From Thiobaca trueperi (lineage in GTDB: Bacteria > Pseudomonadota > Gammaproteobacteria > Chromatiales > Chromatiaceae): DNA of 64,000 nt. This document shows, in pieces, positions 18,313 to 28,539 of the stretch (position 1 is its first letter; each line of letters starts with the position of its first letter). The stretch is from positions 248,001 through 312,000 of the forward strand of contig NZ_SMAO01000004.1 of the NCBI RefSeq assembly GCF_004342175.1, read 5' to 3'. Under the pieces are notes generated by a model. That model searched no databases, had not been told where the DNA came from, and was given only the letters and a program-made list of their open reading frames with translations. The translations under genes were made by a program, and so were the position numbers.

Positions 18313-21093
18313 ATGGACACGCTCACCACCAAACATGTCTTCGCCTTTGAGGAAGGAGACGGCAAGAACAAGCGGCTGCTCGGCGGCAAGGGCGCCAATC
18401 TGTGCGAGATGACCCAGATCGGGCTGAACGTCCCGCCGGGCTTCGTGATCTCGACCGATGCCTGTCTGGCCTATCTGGATTCGCCGGATGGCAATTTGAC
18501 CGCCGGTCTGATGGATGATGTGCACGCGCAGATGCGCGCCCTGGAACAGAAGACCGGCAAGGGCTTCGGCGATCCCGACAATCCGCTGCTGGTCTCGGTG
18601 CGCTCGGGTTCAGCCATGTCCATGCCGGGCATGATGGACACCATCCTCAATCTGGGTCTGAACGCTGAAACCCTGCAAGGCGTGATTCGCGCGACCGACG
18701 ATCCGCGCTTCGGCTATGACGCCTACCGGCGCTTCATCCAGCTCTTTGGCAAGGTCGCGCTCGGCGTACCGGATGCCGCCTTCGACAAGGAATTCGAGGC
18801 CATCAAAGAGGCCGCGCACGTCAAGCAGGACGTGGGTCTTTCAGCCAGCGAACTGAAGCAGGTCAGCGAGCGCTTTCTGCGCGTGGTGGAGGCCGCGACC
18901 GGCCGTCCCTTCCCAAGCGATCCCTATGAGCAGCTTGAGATCGCGATCAAGGCGGTCTTCAACAGTTGGGGCGGCAAGCGTGCGGTCGATTACCGTCGTC
19001 AGTTCAACATCACGCCCGACATGGCCAACGGCACGGCGGTCAACGTCGTCACCATGGTCTTCGGCAACCGGGGCTACGATTCGGCGACCGGCGTCGCCTT
19101 CACCCGCAACCCGGCGACCGGCGAGAACAAGCTCTACGGCGAATATCTGGTCAATGCGCAGGGGGAGGACGTGGTCGCCGGCATCCGCACCCCGACCGCC
19201 ATCGACCAATTGGCGAACGAGTCCGCGATGCCCGGTCTCGCGGCCCAGCTCGATGCGCTGCGCGACAAGCTGGAGGCGCATTATCACGAGGTCCAAGACT
19301 TCGAGTTCACCATCGAGCGCGGTCAGCTCTATTGTCTCCAGACCCGCAACGGCAAGATGAACTCGATTGCCATGGTCCGCACCTCGGTCGAGATGGTGCA
19401 GGAGGGGCTCATCACCAAGGAACAGGCGCTCTTGCGGATTGCGCCCGAATCGCTGGAACAGATGCTCTTTCCGCATCTGGATCCGACGGTCAAGGTCGAA
19501 CCGGTCGCCCAGGGTCTGTCCGCCTCGCCCGGTGCGGCGTCCGGCATCGCGGTCTTCGATGCGGATCGTGCCGAACTTCTGGGCAAGGAACAGGGGAACA
19601 AGGTCATCCTGGTGCGCGAGGAGACCAAGCCGGAGGACATTCACGGCTTCTTCGCCTCCGAAGGCATCCTGACCTCGCGCGGCGGCAAGACCTCGCATGC
19701 GGCGGTGGTCGCGCGCGGTATGGGCAAGCCCTGTGTCGCGGGCGCCGAGGGCATCAGCGTCGATGTCAACCGGCGCGAGGCGCGGGTCGGACTCGCCAGC
19801 TTCAAGGAAGGCGATGTCATCACCATCGACGGCACCTCGGGCAAGGTCTATCTGGGCGCCATCCCGACGGTGGAGCCGGATTTCACCCCCGAACTCGACA
19901 CCCTGCTCGGCTGGGCGGACGAGATGGCCCGACTCAAGGTCATGGCGAATGCCGATACCCCGAACGACGCCCGCCGGTCACGCCGTTATGGCGCGGTCGG
20001 CATCGGTCTGGCGCGCACCGAGCGCATGTTCAATGACGTGGCGCGACTGCCGATCGTCATTGAGATGATCGTCGCCGAAACGCCTGAACAGCGTCAGGAG
20101 GCGCTCGACCGGCTGCTGCCGCTCCAGCGTCAGGACTTCCGCGAGCTGTTCGAGGTGATGTCGCCCTATCCGGTGACCATCCGCCTGCTCGATCCGCCGA
20201 TCCACGAGTTCCTGCCGAACGAGGATGTCCTCCGGCGCGAACTCAAGGAATTGCACGCGCTCTCACAGGCGGCCTATGGCATGACGGTGCTGTCCGGCAC
20301 CATGGGCCTGCTGCACAAGTCGGACAAGGTCCGTGAGGATGTTGACTCGATGCGGCGTCTGTTCGATCCGGCGATGATCGAAGAGGCGATCGGCAAGAAG
20401 GAGGCGATGCTGCGCAAGGTGCGGGCGCTCTACGAGACCAATCCCATGCTCGGGCATCGCGGGGTGCGTCTCGGCATCACCTTCCCTGAGATCTACCAGA
20501 TGCAGATCCGGGCGATCCTGGAAGCAGCGGCCGACTGTGTGAAGGCCGGGATCGAGGTCCATCCGCAGATCAAGGTGCCCCAGGTCTGCACCGCGCAGGA
20601 GCTGCGCAAGGTCCGGTCGTTCGTCGACAGCATCCACGCCGAGGTCGTCGCGGATGCGGGTCAGGCTGTGCCCTTCAAGTTCGGCACCATGATCGAGGTG
20701 GTGCGGGCCTGCATGCTGGCCGATGCCCTGGCCGAAGAGTCTGAGTTCTTCTCCTTTGGCACCAATGACCTGACCCAGGCCGCTTTCTCGTTCTCGCGTG
20801 AGGATGCCGAGAACAAGTTCCTGCCCTTCTACAATCAATCGGGAATCCTTCAGGACAATCCCTTCGAGACGCTGGACGTGAAAGGCGTGGGCAAGCTGAT
20901 GCGGCTGGCGGTGGACTGGGGGCGCACGGCAAAACCCGACCTGCATGTCGGCATCTGCGGCGAGCACGGCGGCCACCCGGCATCCATCGCCTTCTGCCAT
21001 GATGCCGGGCTTGACTATGTGAGCTGTTCGGGTCCGCGCGTGCCGGTCGCCAGACTGGCGGCGGCGCATGCGGCGCTCAAGGGCGCACGCTGA
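18313..21093 (+). CDS. ppdK: pyruvate, phosphate dikinase
   Basis: PPDK interconverts pyruvate, ATP and phosphate with PEP, AMP and pyrophosphate, and supplies PEP for gluconeogenesis or carbon assimilation. The 926-residue protein has the N-terminal nucleotide-binding domain (LLGGKGANLCEMTQIGL; GSAMSMPGMMDTILNLG). The swivelling phospho-His domain has the catalytic motif GGKTSHAAVVARGMGKPC (His near residue 460). The C-terminal PEP/pyruvate barrel has FGTNDLTQAAFSFSR and GICGEHGGHP. These details distinguish PPDK from PEP synthase. It appears to be a single-gene unit. Confidence 0.97.
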   Translation: MDTLTTKHVFAFEEGDGKNKRLLGGKGANLCEMTQIGLNVPPGFVISTDACLAYLDSPDGNLTAGLMDDVHAQMRALEQKTGKGFGDPDNPLLVSVRSGSAMSMPGMMDTILNLGLNAETLQGVIRATDDPRFGYDAYRRFIQLFGKVALGVPDAAFDKEFEAIKEAAHVKQDVGLSASELKQVSERFLRVVEAATGRPFPSDPYEQLEIAIKAVFNSWGGKRAVDYRRQFNITPDMANGTAVNVVTMVFGNRGYDSATGVAFTRNPATGENKLYGEYLVNAQGEDVVAGIRTPTAIDQLANESAMPGLAAQLDALRDKLEAHYHEVQDFEFTIERGQLYCLQTRNGKMNSIAMVRTSVEMVQEGLITKEQALLRIAPESLEQMLFPHLDPTVKVEPVAQGLSASPGAASGIAVFDADRAELLGKEQGNKVILVREETKPEDIHGFFASEGILTSRGGKTSHAAVVARGMGKPCVAGAEGISVDVNRREARVGLASFKEGDVITIDGTSGKVYLGAIPTVEPDFTPELDTLLGWADEMARLKVMANADTPNDARRSRRYGAVGIGLARTERMFNDVARLPIVIEMIVAETPEQRQEALDRLLPLQRQDFRELFEVMSPYPVTIRLLDPPIHEFLPNEDVLRRELKELHALSQAAYGMTVLSGTMGLLHKSDKVREDVDSMRRLFDPAMIEEAIGKKEAMLRKVRALYETNPMLGHRGVRLGITFPEIYQMQIRAILEAAADCVKAGIEVHPQIKVPQVCTAQELRKVRSFVDSIHAEVVADAGQAVPFKFGTMIEVVRACMLADALAEESEFFSFGTNDLTQAAFSFSREDAENKFLPFYNQSGILQDNPFETLDVKGVGKLMRLAVDWGRTAKPDLHVGICGEHGGHPASIAFCHDAGLDYVSCSGPRVPVARLAAAHAALKGAR

Positions 21094-21099
21094 AGACCC

Positions 21100-21131
21100 G
21101 CCCGGCGAGCGTCCTGGGACGCTCGCCGGGC
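21100..21131 (+). terminator. long perfect hairpin after ppdK
   Basis: A 15-bp perfect stem (GCCCGGCGAGCGTCC / GGACGCTCGCCGGGC) with a two-base loop begins 7 bases after the ppdK stop. No T-run follows, so it may act as an mRNA-end stabiliser or a rho-assisted terminator. Confidence 0.55.
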
Positions 21132-21154
21132 CTGCGCCCGAAACGCTGTCAATG

Positions 21155-21252
21155 GACAGGGTTAACAGGATGGCTCAAGATTAACAGGATTAAAAACAAT
21201 GACCTGAAAATCCTGCCCATCCTGGGAAATCCTGTTCATCCTGTCTGTTTTA
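21155..21252. repeat. AACAGGATT-type dispersed repeat, copy 2
   Basis: Direct units such as GGGTTAACAGGAT and GATTAACAGGATTAAAAAC face inverted units AATCCTGTTCATCCTGTC, so the whole element forms a loose stem-loop. It is related to 38226-38313. It lies between ppdK and the convergent gene at 21283. Confidence 0.75.
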
Positions 21253-21282
21253 GGCGTGTATCAGATATGAATTTTCAGGAAA

Positions 21283-23643
21283 TCAGCTATGCAGGCGCGA
21301 CTCAGGCTCATCCTCTGCACGGTCATGGTTCGAGCAGATGAGGACGCCAAGCTGATCTTCGTAGAAGAGAATGCGCGCCTGAATGGACGCGACACGGTCT
21401 TCCGCTTCGCGCAGCAGTCCGGCGTTGGCCATGCCGCGCTGTTCCAGCCCGTGCAAATCTTCGCGTAACCGGTCGAGACGTTCGCGCGTGGTGCGTTGCG
21501 CTTTGTCGAGGGTCTTGAGTTCCCGTCTGGCCTCGCGCGCCCGTTTGCTGTCATCGACCTGGTCGCCGCGCGACCAAAAGCGTTTCCGCTGCGTTTTGGC
21601 CGCTTCGGCCATCCGAACCTCATCGGCGATGATCTGCTCCAGATGGGCCGCCTGCGTCTGTTGCGCGGTGAACTCCATTTCCAGGGTTGCGAGCTGCTTG
21701 ACGGCGGCATCGAGTGATTCGCGCAGCTTGCGTCCCGCCTCGCGGATGGCCTGGCGTTCCCCGCTGTGTTTGGCCTCCAGCCCGCGCAGTCGGGCCAGTT
21801 CCTCACGGATGGCGTTCAGGCGCCTCTGGTGGGCCTCGCGCTCGCGTTTGATGTCCAGCTCGGCAAGCTGTCGTTCATGCGCCTGCTGAGTGGCGATCTC
21901 GGTCTGCCGGGCGGCAGCAAGATTCTGCTCGCGCAACTGTTCCAGCTCTTTTTCGCGCAGGCGCAGCGTTTCCCGCGCCTCTTCCTGTGCCTGTTCGAAT
22001 GACGCCTTGCGCTGGCGCAGATCCTCTTCTTCCTGGTGTTTGCGACGCGCCCAGTCTTCGCGCGCCTGTTTCAGCTCGGTCGCCAGTTCGGCCCGCAGCA
22101 GTTCGCGCCGCGCCTCGGCCTCCTGCTCGAAATGGGTTTGCAGTTGTGTGGTCCGCAGCGCCAGCTCCTGATCATAGGCGGTGAGTTCGCGTTCGCGGCG
22201 GCGGCGCGCAAACTCCAGCTCATCATCCAGATTGTCCTGACGCCGCTCCAGCACGGCCTGCTCGAACGACTGCTGGGCCGCGAACGCCAGCAAGGGCTCA
22301 CGCACTTCAAGCAGCGCCAGACGCTCGGCGTAGAAACTCGCCGGATCGCTCTCGTAAGCCTGCCAGCGTCGGGCGAATTCCACCGGATTGAGCCGTTGCG
22401 CAAGATCCTCCGGCAGCTCGAAGCCCGGAATATCCGCCAGACCGCCCACCAGATATTTCCGGTATTGCAACTGGATGGTTTCGTTGAAATAGGCGCGCAC
22501 CGCTGGCGGCTCGAACAGCTTGAGTGCCATCAGGGCGAAAAAGAGAACCCCCAGCGCCGCCTGAGCAAAACCTTCCACGGTCTCGAAATGGGGAACACCG
22601 CTTTCATCCGGGCTCGCGCGCAGCGCATGCAGCGCCTTGGAGCGCGCTGCAAAGGTGAGACGCGGCGGCAGGGCGGCGACCTGTTGCGCTGCAACCTCAG
22701 CCGCGATCTGGTCGATGCGTGTCTGCTGTTCCTGACGCAGCCGTTGCAGCTCGTCCGAGGCGGTGCGCAGTTCCAGCTCGATCTCGGCGATCCGCTGCGC
22801 GATCAGGGTGGTGCGCGTGTCGCTTTCAGTCTGCTTGGCGGTCAGTTGTTCGGCCAGCCGGCTGGCGTTCGCTTCCCATTTGCGCGCCTCCGGACCCCGT
22901 CCTTCAGGGCGACCCTCGCGACCCAGGATTTCATTGCCGACGCGCGCCTGCGCCTCAGTCAGATCGCGCCGCAGCACCTCCAGTTCGGGTCCATATTCCG
23001 CTTCAATTTCGGCGCGCCGCTGACGTTCTGCGGTCAGCGACTGGTTGAGTTGCGCGATCCGCATCTCCAGCGGCTGGGCGCGTTCGCGGAACAATGACTC
23101 GATCTGTGCGGTTCGCTCACGGGTCTGACCGCTCAGTGTCGCGTCACGCTGGGCGTAATACTGTTCGACCTGACGCTGATGATAGGAGGCGATGTCGTCG
23201 GCCCGGATCAGTTTGGCCAGAAAAGGCGCCGTGACATAGAGCGACACGGCGACGATGGCGACCCGCACCACCAGTCCGAAACCCCAGCGCAGCAAGGCGC
23301 CAAACCCTTGGTTGGCGCCCGGCTGCCAGCGTCGTGCGCGCAGTGGCGGGCGCTCGGACAGGATCAGCGAGGCATCGACGATCCAGATGATGGCGAAGAT
23401 CAGCACAAAGAGGAACAGCCCGGCGATCGGACGCAGCCAGGCCACCCCTTCGGGCACGATGGAGGCGCCGACCAGTCCCCAGACGATGCCTTCGATACTG
23501 GCCATCAGCAGGATGACGACCCAGGCAAAGCCCAGCCAGACCATCACGGCAGGCGTGGCCAGACTGTCCCCATAGGGACGAAGACGGAAAAAATCGAACC
23601 AGGGAATCGCGAAGATCCGATCCCTGAACGGCTGGCTTGCCAT
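21283..23643 (-). CDS. membrane-anchored coiled-coil protein of unknown function
   Basis: This is about 786 residues from the ATG at 23643, chosen because GAGGAG lies 10 bases upstream; an ATG at 23661 has no such site. The N-terminal third has four probable membrane helices (MVWLGFAWVVILLMASIEG, IAGLFLFVLIFAIIWIVDA, VVRVAIVAVSLYVTAPF). A long charged helical region follows (about 170-320). One more helix near 350 (AALGVLFFALMALKLFEPP) precedes an extended coiled coil to about residue 760, rich in Glu, Arg, Gln and Leu. The layout resembles DUF4407-type membrane proteins, but I could not confirm that. It stands alone between ppdK and rpsT. Confidence 0.8.
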   Translation of the reverse strand: MASQPFRDRIFAIPWFDFFRLRPYGDSLATPAVMVWLGFAWVVILLMASIEGIVWGLVGASIVPEGVAWLRPIAGLFLFVLIFAIIWIVDASLILSERPPLRARRWQPGANQGFGALLRWGFGLVVRVAIVAVSLYVTAPFLAKLIRADDIASYHQRQVEQYYAQRDATLSGQTRERTAQIESLFRERAQPLEMRIAQLNQSLTAERQRRAEIEAEYGPELEVLRRDLTEAQARVGNEILGREGRPEGRGPEARKWEANASRLAEQLTAKQTESDTRTTLIAQRIAEIELELRTASDELQRLRQEQQTRIDQIAAEVAAQQVAALPPRLTFAARSKALHALRASPDESGVPHFETVEGFAQAALGVLFFALMALKLFEPPAVRAYFNETIQLQYRKYLVGGLADIPGFELPEDLAQRLNPVEFARRWQAYESDPASFYAERLALLEVREPLLAFAAQQSFEQAVLERRQDNLDDELEFARRRRERELTAYDQELALRTTQLQTHFEQEAEARRELLRAELATELKQAREDWARRKHQEEEDLRQRKASFEQAQEEARETLRLREKELEQLREQNLAAARQTEIATQQAHERQLAELDIKREREAHQRRLNAIREELARLRGLEAKHSGERQAIREAGRKLRESLDAAVKQLATLEMEFTAQQTQAAHLEQIIADEVRMAEAAKTQRKRFWSRGDQVDDSKRAREARRELKTLDKAQRTTRERLDRLREDLHGLEQRGMANAGLLREAEDRVASIQARILFYEDQLGVLICSNHDRAEDEPESRLHS

Positions 23644-23828
23644 CTGTGCAGTGCTCCTCATGAGGTGCAGATCTGATCGCCATTCTATGCGTTCATGCCG
23701 TCATGCTGCATCCCTCCTGTGACGACACGGCGATCTGATACGTTGACAACCGGGCTGGTTTTGTGAAGAATGCGCGGTCTTGACATTTGAACCCAGATTC
23801 AAACCGCCGGATTTTTCAGGAGACCACG

Positions 23829-24092
23829 TTGGCTAACTCACCACAGGCCCGTAAGCGCGCACGTCAGTCGGAAGTCCGCCGTCAGCGCAACATGGCGCAG
23901 CGCAGCGCGTTGCGCACCTTTATCAAGAAGGTGATCAAGGCGATCCGGGCAGAGGACAAGGAAGCTGCCACCCAAGCCTATAAAGACGCCGTGCCGCGCA
24001 TTGATCGCGCCGCGCGCAAGGGTCTGATCCATGCCAATAAGGCGGCGCGGCACAAGAGCCGGCTCAACGCCCACATCAAGGCCATGGCCTGA
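23829..24092 (+). CDS. rpsT: 30S ribosomal protein S20 (UUG start)
   Basis: S20 binds 16S rRNA in the small subunit. The 87-residue protein reads (M)[20 protein letters not shown] and ends NAHIKAMA, the full family length. The start is the TTG at 23829, 5 bases after AGGAGA; an ATG at 23787 in the same frame would add 14 residues not seen in S20. E. coli rpsT also uses UUG, where it matters for autogenous control, so similar control is likely here. A strong terminator follows at once. Confidence 0.96.
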   Translation: MANSPQARKRARQSEVRRQRNMAQRSALRTFIKKVIKAIRAEDKEAATQAYKDAVPRIDRAARKGLIHANKAARHKSRLNAHIKAMA

Positions 24093-24094
24093 TC

Positions 24095-24124
24095 AAAAAA
24101 CCGGCTTGAAGGCCGGTTTTTTTA
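24095..24124 (+). terminator. rho-independent terminator of rpsT
   Basis: The stem ACCGGC-TTGAA-GGCCGGT is followed by T7 (24117-24123) and preceded by A6, so it could also work on the opposite strand for lgt. Confidence 0.92.
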
Positions 24125-24136
24125 TGTCTTGTTCTC

Positions 24137-24171
24137 AAACCGTTCGGTCCGCTTGTGCGGACCGAATGGTT
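24137..24171. terminator. long inverted repeat between rpsT and lgt
   Basis: AAACCGTTCGGTCCGC and GCGGACCGAATGGTTT pair with one mismatch around TTGT. It lies just 3' of the lgt stop on the minus strand. No T-run follows on that strand, so its role (terminator or mRNA stabiliser) is open. Confidence 0.4.
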
Positions 24172-24178
24172 TGGATCG

Positions 24179-25024
24179 TCAATCCGCTTTTTGTTCGACG
24201 CTGGCGCGGCTGCGATAGGCCAGTCCCAGCAGGAGCGCGCCCGCGAGGATCATGGGCAGCGTCAGCAGTTGCCCCATGGTGAACCAGCCGAAGGCCAGAT
24301 AGCCGATGTGGGCGTCCGGCAGACGCACGAACTCCACCATGAAACGGAAGACTCCATAGCCCGACAGGAACAGACCCGATACGGCCATCATGGGGCGCGG
24401 CTGGCGCGAAAAGAGCCAGAGGATCGCAAAGAGCACGAGACCTTCGAGCACCGCCTCGTAGAGCTGCGAGGCATGGACCGGCGCGCTCCAGACTGCGTTT
24501 GTGGCAGCATCCTCGCACTGGTTCGGAAATTCGCGGCAGGGCAGACGCATGCCCCAGGGCAGGTCAGTGCGATGACCCCAGAGCTCGCCATTGATGAAAT
24601 TGCCGAGACGTCCGGCGAAGAGTCCGGGCGGCACCAGCGGCGCCAGAAAATCGGCCACCTGAAAGAAATGCATCCCCTGTTTACGCGCGAAAAAGAGGAC
24701 GGCCAGCAGCACGCCGATCAGGCCGCCGTGAAACGACATGCCGCCCTCCCAGACCTTGAGCAGATTCAAGGGATTGGCAAGGATCTGATCGAAGCCGTAA
24801 AAGAGCATGTAGCCCAGCCGTCCGCCAGCGATCACGCCGATGACGCAGTAAAAGACCAGATCATCCACCATCTCGCCGGTCCAGCCGGAACCGGGACGCG
24901 AGCCACGCCAGCGCCCCAGGGTCCAGGCAATGGCGAAGCCGAGCAGATACATGAGCCCATACCAGTGAACCTGGAGTGGTCCAATGGCGAGGGCAACGGG
25001 GTCGAGATCGGGATAGGTCAGCAT
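24179..25024 (-). CDS. lgt: prolipoprotein diacylglyceryl transferase
   Basis: Lgt adds diacylglycerol to the lipobox Cys of prelipoproteins in the inner membrane; the OmpA-type lipoprotein and NlpD in this window would be substrates. The 281-residue protein has seven expected membrane helices and the family motifs [23 protein letters not shown] and the signature [13 protein letters not shown], plus [11 protein letters not shown]. It follows the GH17-like gene by 14 bases on the same strand, and forms the end of the smr - GH17 - lgt unit. Confidence 0.96.
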   Translation of the reverse strand: MLTYPDLDPVALAIGPLQVHWYGLMYLLGFAIAWTLGRWRGSRPGSGWTGEMVDDLVFYCVIGVIAGGRLGYMLFYGFDQILANPLNLLKVWEGGMSFHGGLIGVLLAVLFFARKQGMHFFQVADFLAPLVPPGLFAGRLGNFINGELWGHRTDLPWGMRLPCREFPNQCEDAATNAVWSAPVHASQLYEAVLEGLVLFAILWLFSRQPRPMMAVSGLFLSGYGVFRFMVEFVRLPDAHIGYLAFGWFTMGQLLTLPMILAGALLLGLAYRSRASVEQKAD

Positions 25025-25038
25025 GGGTGCGGATGGTA

Positions 25039-27018
25039 TCAGTGCGAGATGACAGTAAAGGATGCGGCAGTCCGGGCAAAATCGAATCCGGGCAGTTTGG
25101 CATGGAAGCGCCCATCGAACTGAGCGGTCCAGTCCAGACCGGCGGGGAGCGCGTTCATCAGCTTTGAACCGGGCGCTAACCGGGTGCGCGTCTGCGGTCG
25201 GACCTGGAAATCAGCCACGCCGGTATAGGCGAACAAACCATAGAAGCCTTCGGCGCCATGGCTCCCGGCATGATTCAGGGTCGATGCCCTCAGCGTCAGA
25301 CCGGGAAGAGGGAGATTCTGAACGAATTTCTGTGGTTCGTCGAAGGCTTCAAAGACATGGATCTGCACGCCAGTCTCGCGTGACCACCGAAAGACTCCGG
25401 TGAGAAAGGCGGTGGCCAGTTCCTCATTGAAATATTCCCGGAAGGTTTTGATCCCGCTTTGACCGATACGGGTGCCGGAAGGATCCACCGCCCTGGCGAT
25501 CACTGCGAACGCCGAATCCGCTGACGCGGTATCTGGGCCAGCCGGGTAGCCCGGCAGGTTGAATGCAATACCCTTGGTGGGATGGCCGGTCTCGCCGATC
25601 ATCAGCTCGATCTCCCGCCCCCTGGCGACACTGGTGATGGCCTGCTGGAACTGACGCCATTGGGCGTTGAGTTCGCCGGTGTCAGGGGCAAAATAGGCAT
25701 CCCAGTGGCCGTCTGTCCGCGCGGCGGCGACCGCTTCCGGGCTCGGATAGAGATTTTCCATGAGGAAATCCACCTCCTTGACCAGCGCGGCGACATCCTG
25801 ACTGAAGCGCCGGACAGCTGGATTCGTCGATTTGGGATCGACCGCGCGGAAGCTGTGACCCCGTACCCCGATGCGCAGATTCAGCCCGGCAAAGTCCCCG
25901 CCCGATGCCATTCTGGTTTTGGCAAAACGAACCATCTCGGTGATCTGCCCGGTGCTGCTGAGATGATCACTGTGCGGATCCTCAACCTGACCGTATTCGT
26001 TTGAAATGATCAGGTGCGTCACGGTGCCGGGATAACGCGCATTGGCGACCTGGGCCTGGGCCAGTGCGGCGAGGATCGCGAAGCGCATGCGGTCGTTGAC
26101 CAGCGAACCATCAACCGCGACATTCTCCACGCCCGCCTTGATCGTCAACAGTCGTTTGCCCGCCTGGGCGTTGATCTCGGCGGCGGCGAGCGCGATCTGT
26201 CCATTGGCATCGCCAGCGAAGAATCCGGGATTGAGCCGTGCGTCAGGCGCGCCCTTGCGCGCCGGCTCAAAGACCGTGAGATGAGTGGCCTGGAGCGCCA
26301 GATCGCGACCGGGCGCGCCGGTCGTCTCCAGCGTGACCCTTTCGGGTGCCGGTTTCACATAAGCGGCGGTCGGCGGAAAATAAAAATAAATCTCATCGAT
26401 AGCCCGAGTCTGGTTGGGCGCTCCATTGGCGGGGATGAAATTGACCCGGTTGTCGGTCCAGACCGGGAGTGCGGCATAGCTGCGACTGTTGAGCGTGCGC
26501 CAGTAGCCGGCCTGAAACCCGCTGCCATAGGTCGCCAGCGTCAGCGGTGCGCCTTTTGCCTGCTGGACCAGAAAGGCAAGCTGACGGTAGACCGATGCCT
26601 GATGTTCGATGTGGCTGGCCGGCTTGGCTGTGGTGCCCTCATGGAATCTGAACCAGGTGCGGCTCCACTGTTCCGGCGTGCCGCCCCGCAGCGCATTCGG
26701 GTTGAAGGTCAGCGTCCCGCGCGCGGCGATGCCGCTTACCTGTCCAGCCAGATCAAAGCGCAGATCGACCTCGCGTCGGGCGGTCAGCAGCGACTGTTCA
26801 GGATGATCGATATCGATCCCGCCCGCATAGGTATTGAAGGACGGGGTATAGAAGCGATCCGGTGCAAAGGGATTGTTCGCCTGCTGACTCCACTGACCGA
26901 CATAGGGCTGATAGGCCAGGCCCATGACCGGATCAGCCGCGACGGACGGGGCGGGACCGAACATGATGGCGAGTGCGAGGCATCGGGTCCAACGGGAGAG
27001 CGTGGTATTGGTGTTCAG
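25039..27018 (-). CDS. exported GH17-like (beta-1,3-glucanase-type) protein
   Basis: The protein (about 659 residues from 27018, 641 from the first ATG at 26964) shows GH17-like features in its C-terminal half: [16 protein letters not shown] (acid/base Glu region), [14 protein letters not shown] (nucleophile Glu region, compare ETGWP) and [13 protein letters not shown]. The N-terminal half, about 300 residues, is not one I recognise. The ATG at 26964 falls inside what looks like a signal peptide ([20 protein letters not shown], then PAPSVAA|DP). The only in-frame start candidate upstream is a CTG at 27018 overlapping the smr stop. It probably acts on or remodels a glucan in the periplasm or outside; the substrate is unknown. 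Confidence 0.72.
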   Translation of the reverse strand: MNTNTTLSRWTRCLALAIMFGPAPSVAADPVMGLAYQPYVGQWSQQANNPFAPDRFYTPSFNTYAGGIDIDHPEQSLLTARREVDLRFDLAGQVSGIAARGTLTFNPNALRGGTPEQWSRTWFRFHEGTTAKPASHIEHQASVYRQLAFLVQQAKGAPLTLATYGSGFQAGYWRTLNSRSYAALPVWTDNRVNFIPANGAPNQTRAIDEIYFYFPPTAAYVKPAPERVTLETTGAPGRDLALQATHLTVFEPARKGAPDARLNPGFFAGDANGQIALAAAEINAQAGKRLLTIKAGVENVAVDGSLVNDRMRFAILAALAQAQVANARYPGTVTHLIISNEYGQVEDPHSDHLSSTGQITEMVRFAKTRMASGGDFAGLNLRIGVRGHSFRAVDPKSTNPAVRRFSQDVAALVKEVDFLMENLYPSPEAVAAARTDGHWDAYFAPDTGELNAQWRQFQQAITSVARGREIELMIGETGHPTKGIAFNLPGYPAGPDTASADSAFAVIARAVDPSGTRIGQSGIKTFREYFNEELATAFLTGVFRWSRETGVQIHVFEAFDEPQKFVQNLPLPGLTLRASTLNHAGSHGAEGFYGLFAYTGVADFQVRPQTRTRLAPGSKLMNALPAGLDWTAQFDGRFHAKLPGFDFARTAASFTVISH

Positions 27019-27569
27019 GAGCGTTCTCGGTCTTGCCTTTTGTTGGGATTGCGCAGCAGCACATAGACCGCGCCGGTACCGCCGTCACGCTGGGGGGCCG
27101 AGCAGAAGGCCAGCACCTGATCGTATAAACGCAGCCAGTAATTGACCTTTTGCTTGAGAACGGGCTGATTGCCGGATGACCGATGGCCCTTGCCATGAAT
27201 GATCCGCGCGCAGCGGACATGACGACGATGGCATTCGGCCAGAAAATCGGCGAGAAGTTTCCGGGCGTGTTCGGCATGGAGGCCATGCAGGTCCACTTCC
27301 AGCCCGACTTCAATCGCGCCCCGTTGCAGATCGGCGAGCACCCGTCGCTGGATTCCCGGGCGTGCAAACAGCAGATACTCGGGCGTCTCGATCCCGGCTT
27401 CAGACAGCCTCAGGGTCACGCCATCTTCCGGCAGTTCGGGGAGACGTGGTCGCGGGATGGGCGGCGGTCTGCGGCGATAGGGCTCCGCGCCATCGTGTTG
27501 CAGCCGCTCGGCATCCTGGACCTGCTGTCGAAACAGATCCAGCTCTGCCTCCTGGATGGGTTGCTTCAT
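27015..27569 (-). CDS. Smr-domain protein (SmrA/B-like endonuclease family)
   Basis: The 184-residue protein carries a C-terminal Smr domain (about 90-178) with the hallmark DLHGLHAEHARKLL and IIHGKGHRS motifs. Related E. coli SmrB cleaves mRNA at collided ribosomes, while SmrA is a nuclease of less certain role. The N-terminal part is charged, with a proline-rich stretch (RRRPPPIPRPRLPELP), as in other proteobacterial family members. It leads the minus-strand unit with the GH17-like gene and lgt; its stop overlaps the suspected CTG start of the next gene. Confidence 0.88.
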   Translation of the reverse strand: MKQPIQEAELDLFRQQVQDAERLQHDGAEPYRRRPPPIPRPRLPELPEDGVTLRLSEAGIETPEYLLFARPGIQRRVLADLQRGAIEVGLEVDLHGLHAEHARKLLADFLAECHRRHVRCARIIHGKGHRSSGNQPVLKQKVNYWLRLYDQVLAFCSAPQRDGGTGAVYVLLRNPNKRQDRERS

Positions 27570-27745
27570 CGGTTTCGTCGGCTGTCATCGGTGAGGCGTT
27601 TGGCGCGAGTATATCAGTGCCTGTCGCCTGACGCGGTCGGGATGCCGGATGCCAGCCTTTTGGGTATGATCCCCGTGTTCCCCATCGCCTTGCCGAGCAG
27701 GCATCTCATCTTGAATTCACGCTTCCGATGGATACCCGACAGCCT

Positions 27746-28501
27746 ATGAAGCTCCTTGTCAGTAACGATGACGGCTATCAGTCGCCGGGCTTGATCGCCC
27801 TTGCCGATGCACTCGCCCAGCTTGGCGAGGTGTTCGTGGTGGCGCCGGAGCGTGACCGCAGCGGCGCCAGCAATTCGCTGACCCTGGATGTGCCGCTGCG
27901 GGCCAGACGGATGGACAATGGCTATATCCGGGTCGATGGCACACCGACCGACTGCGTGCATCTGGCCCTGACCGGACTCTCCGAGGCCGATCCCGACATC
28001 GTTGTCGCGGGCATCAATCACGGGCCGAATCTGGGCGACGATGTGCTCTACTCGGGCACGGTCGCGGCGGCGACCGAGGGGCGTTTTCTGGGGCTGCCTT
28101 CGATGGCGGTTTCCATCGCCTCACATGAACCCCGGCATCTCGACACGGCCGCGCGGGTGGCGGTGCAATTGGTGACCCGGCTGTGCGAGCAACCGCTCGA
28201 ATCAAGCATCATTCTGAATGTGAATGTGCCGGATCGGCCGTATGACGAACTCAATGGCTTCATGGCGACCCGGCTGGGACACCGGCATAAGGCGGAAGCC
28301 GTCGTGACGGGGCAGGATCCGCGCGGACGCACGATTTACTGGGTGGGGCCGGCGGGACCGGAACAGGATGCCGGGCCGGGGACGGATTTCGATGCCGTGC
28401 GCCGGGGTTTCGTCTCGATCACGCCGCTCCAGGTCGATCTGACCCGGCACGCCGCACTGGAAACGCTCGGGCGCTGGCTGACGGGAGCGGCCGTTTCCTG
28501 A
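27746..28501 (+). CDS. surE: 5'-nucleotidase SurE
   Basis: SurE is a metal-dependent nucleoside monophosphate phosphatase linked to stationary-phase survival. The start at 27746 ([16 protein letters not shown]) matches the family N-terminus with the metal-binding NDDG; a start at 27728 is also open. Further motifs are [27 protein letters not shown] and [21 protein letters not shown]. The length of 251 residues is typical. It is followed by nlpD and rpoS, a conserved order, though the usual pcm gene is missing between surE and nlpD. Confidence 0.96.
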   Translation: MKLLVSNDDGYQSPGLIALADALAQLGEVFVVAPERDRSGASNSLTLDVPLRARRMDNGYIRVDGTPTDCVHLALTGLSEADPDIVVAGINHGPNLGDDVLYSGTVAAATEGRFLGLPSMAVSIASHEPRHLDTAARVAVQLVTRLCEQPLESSIILNVNVPDRPYDELNGFMATRLGHRHKAEAVVTGQDPRGRTIYWVGPAGPEQDAGPGTDFDAVRRGFVSITPLQVDLTRHAALETLGRWLTGAAVS

Positions 28502-28539
28502 GCCGGTCATCATCTGACAGCCTGTCCTGAGCCGCAATC

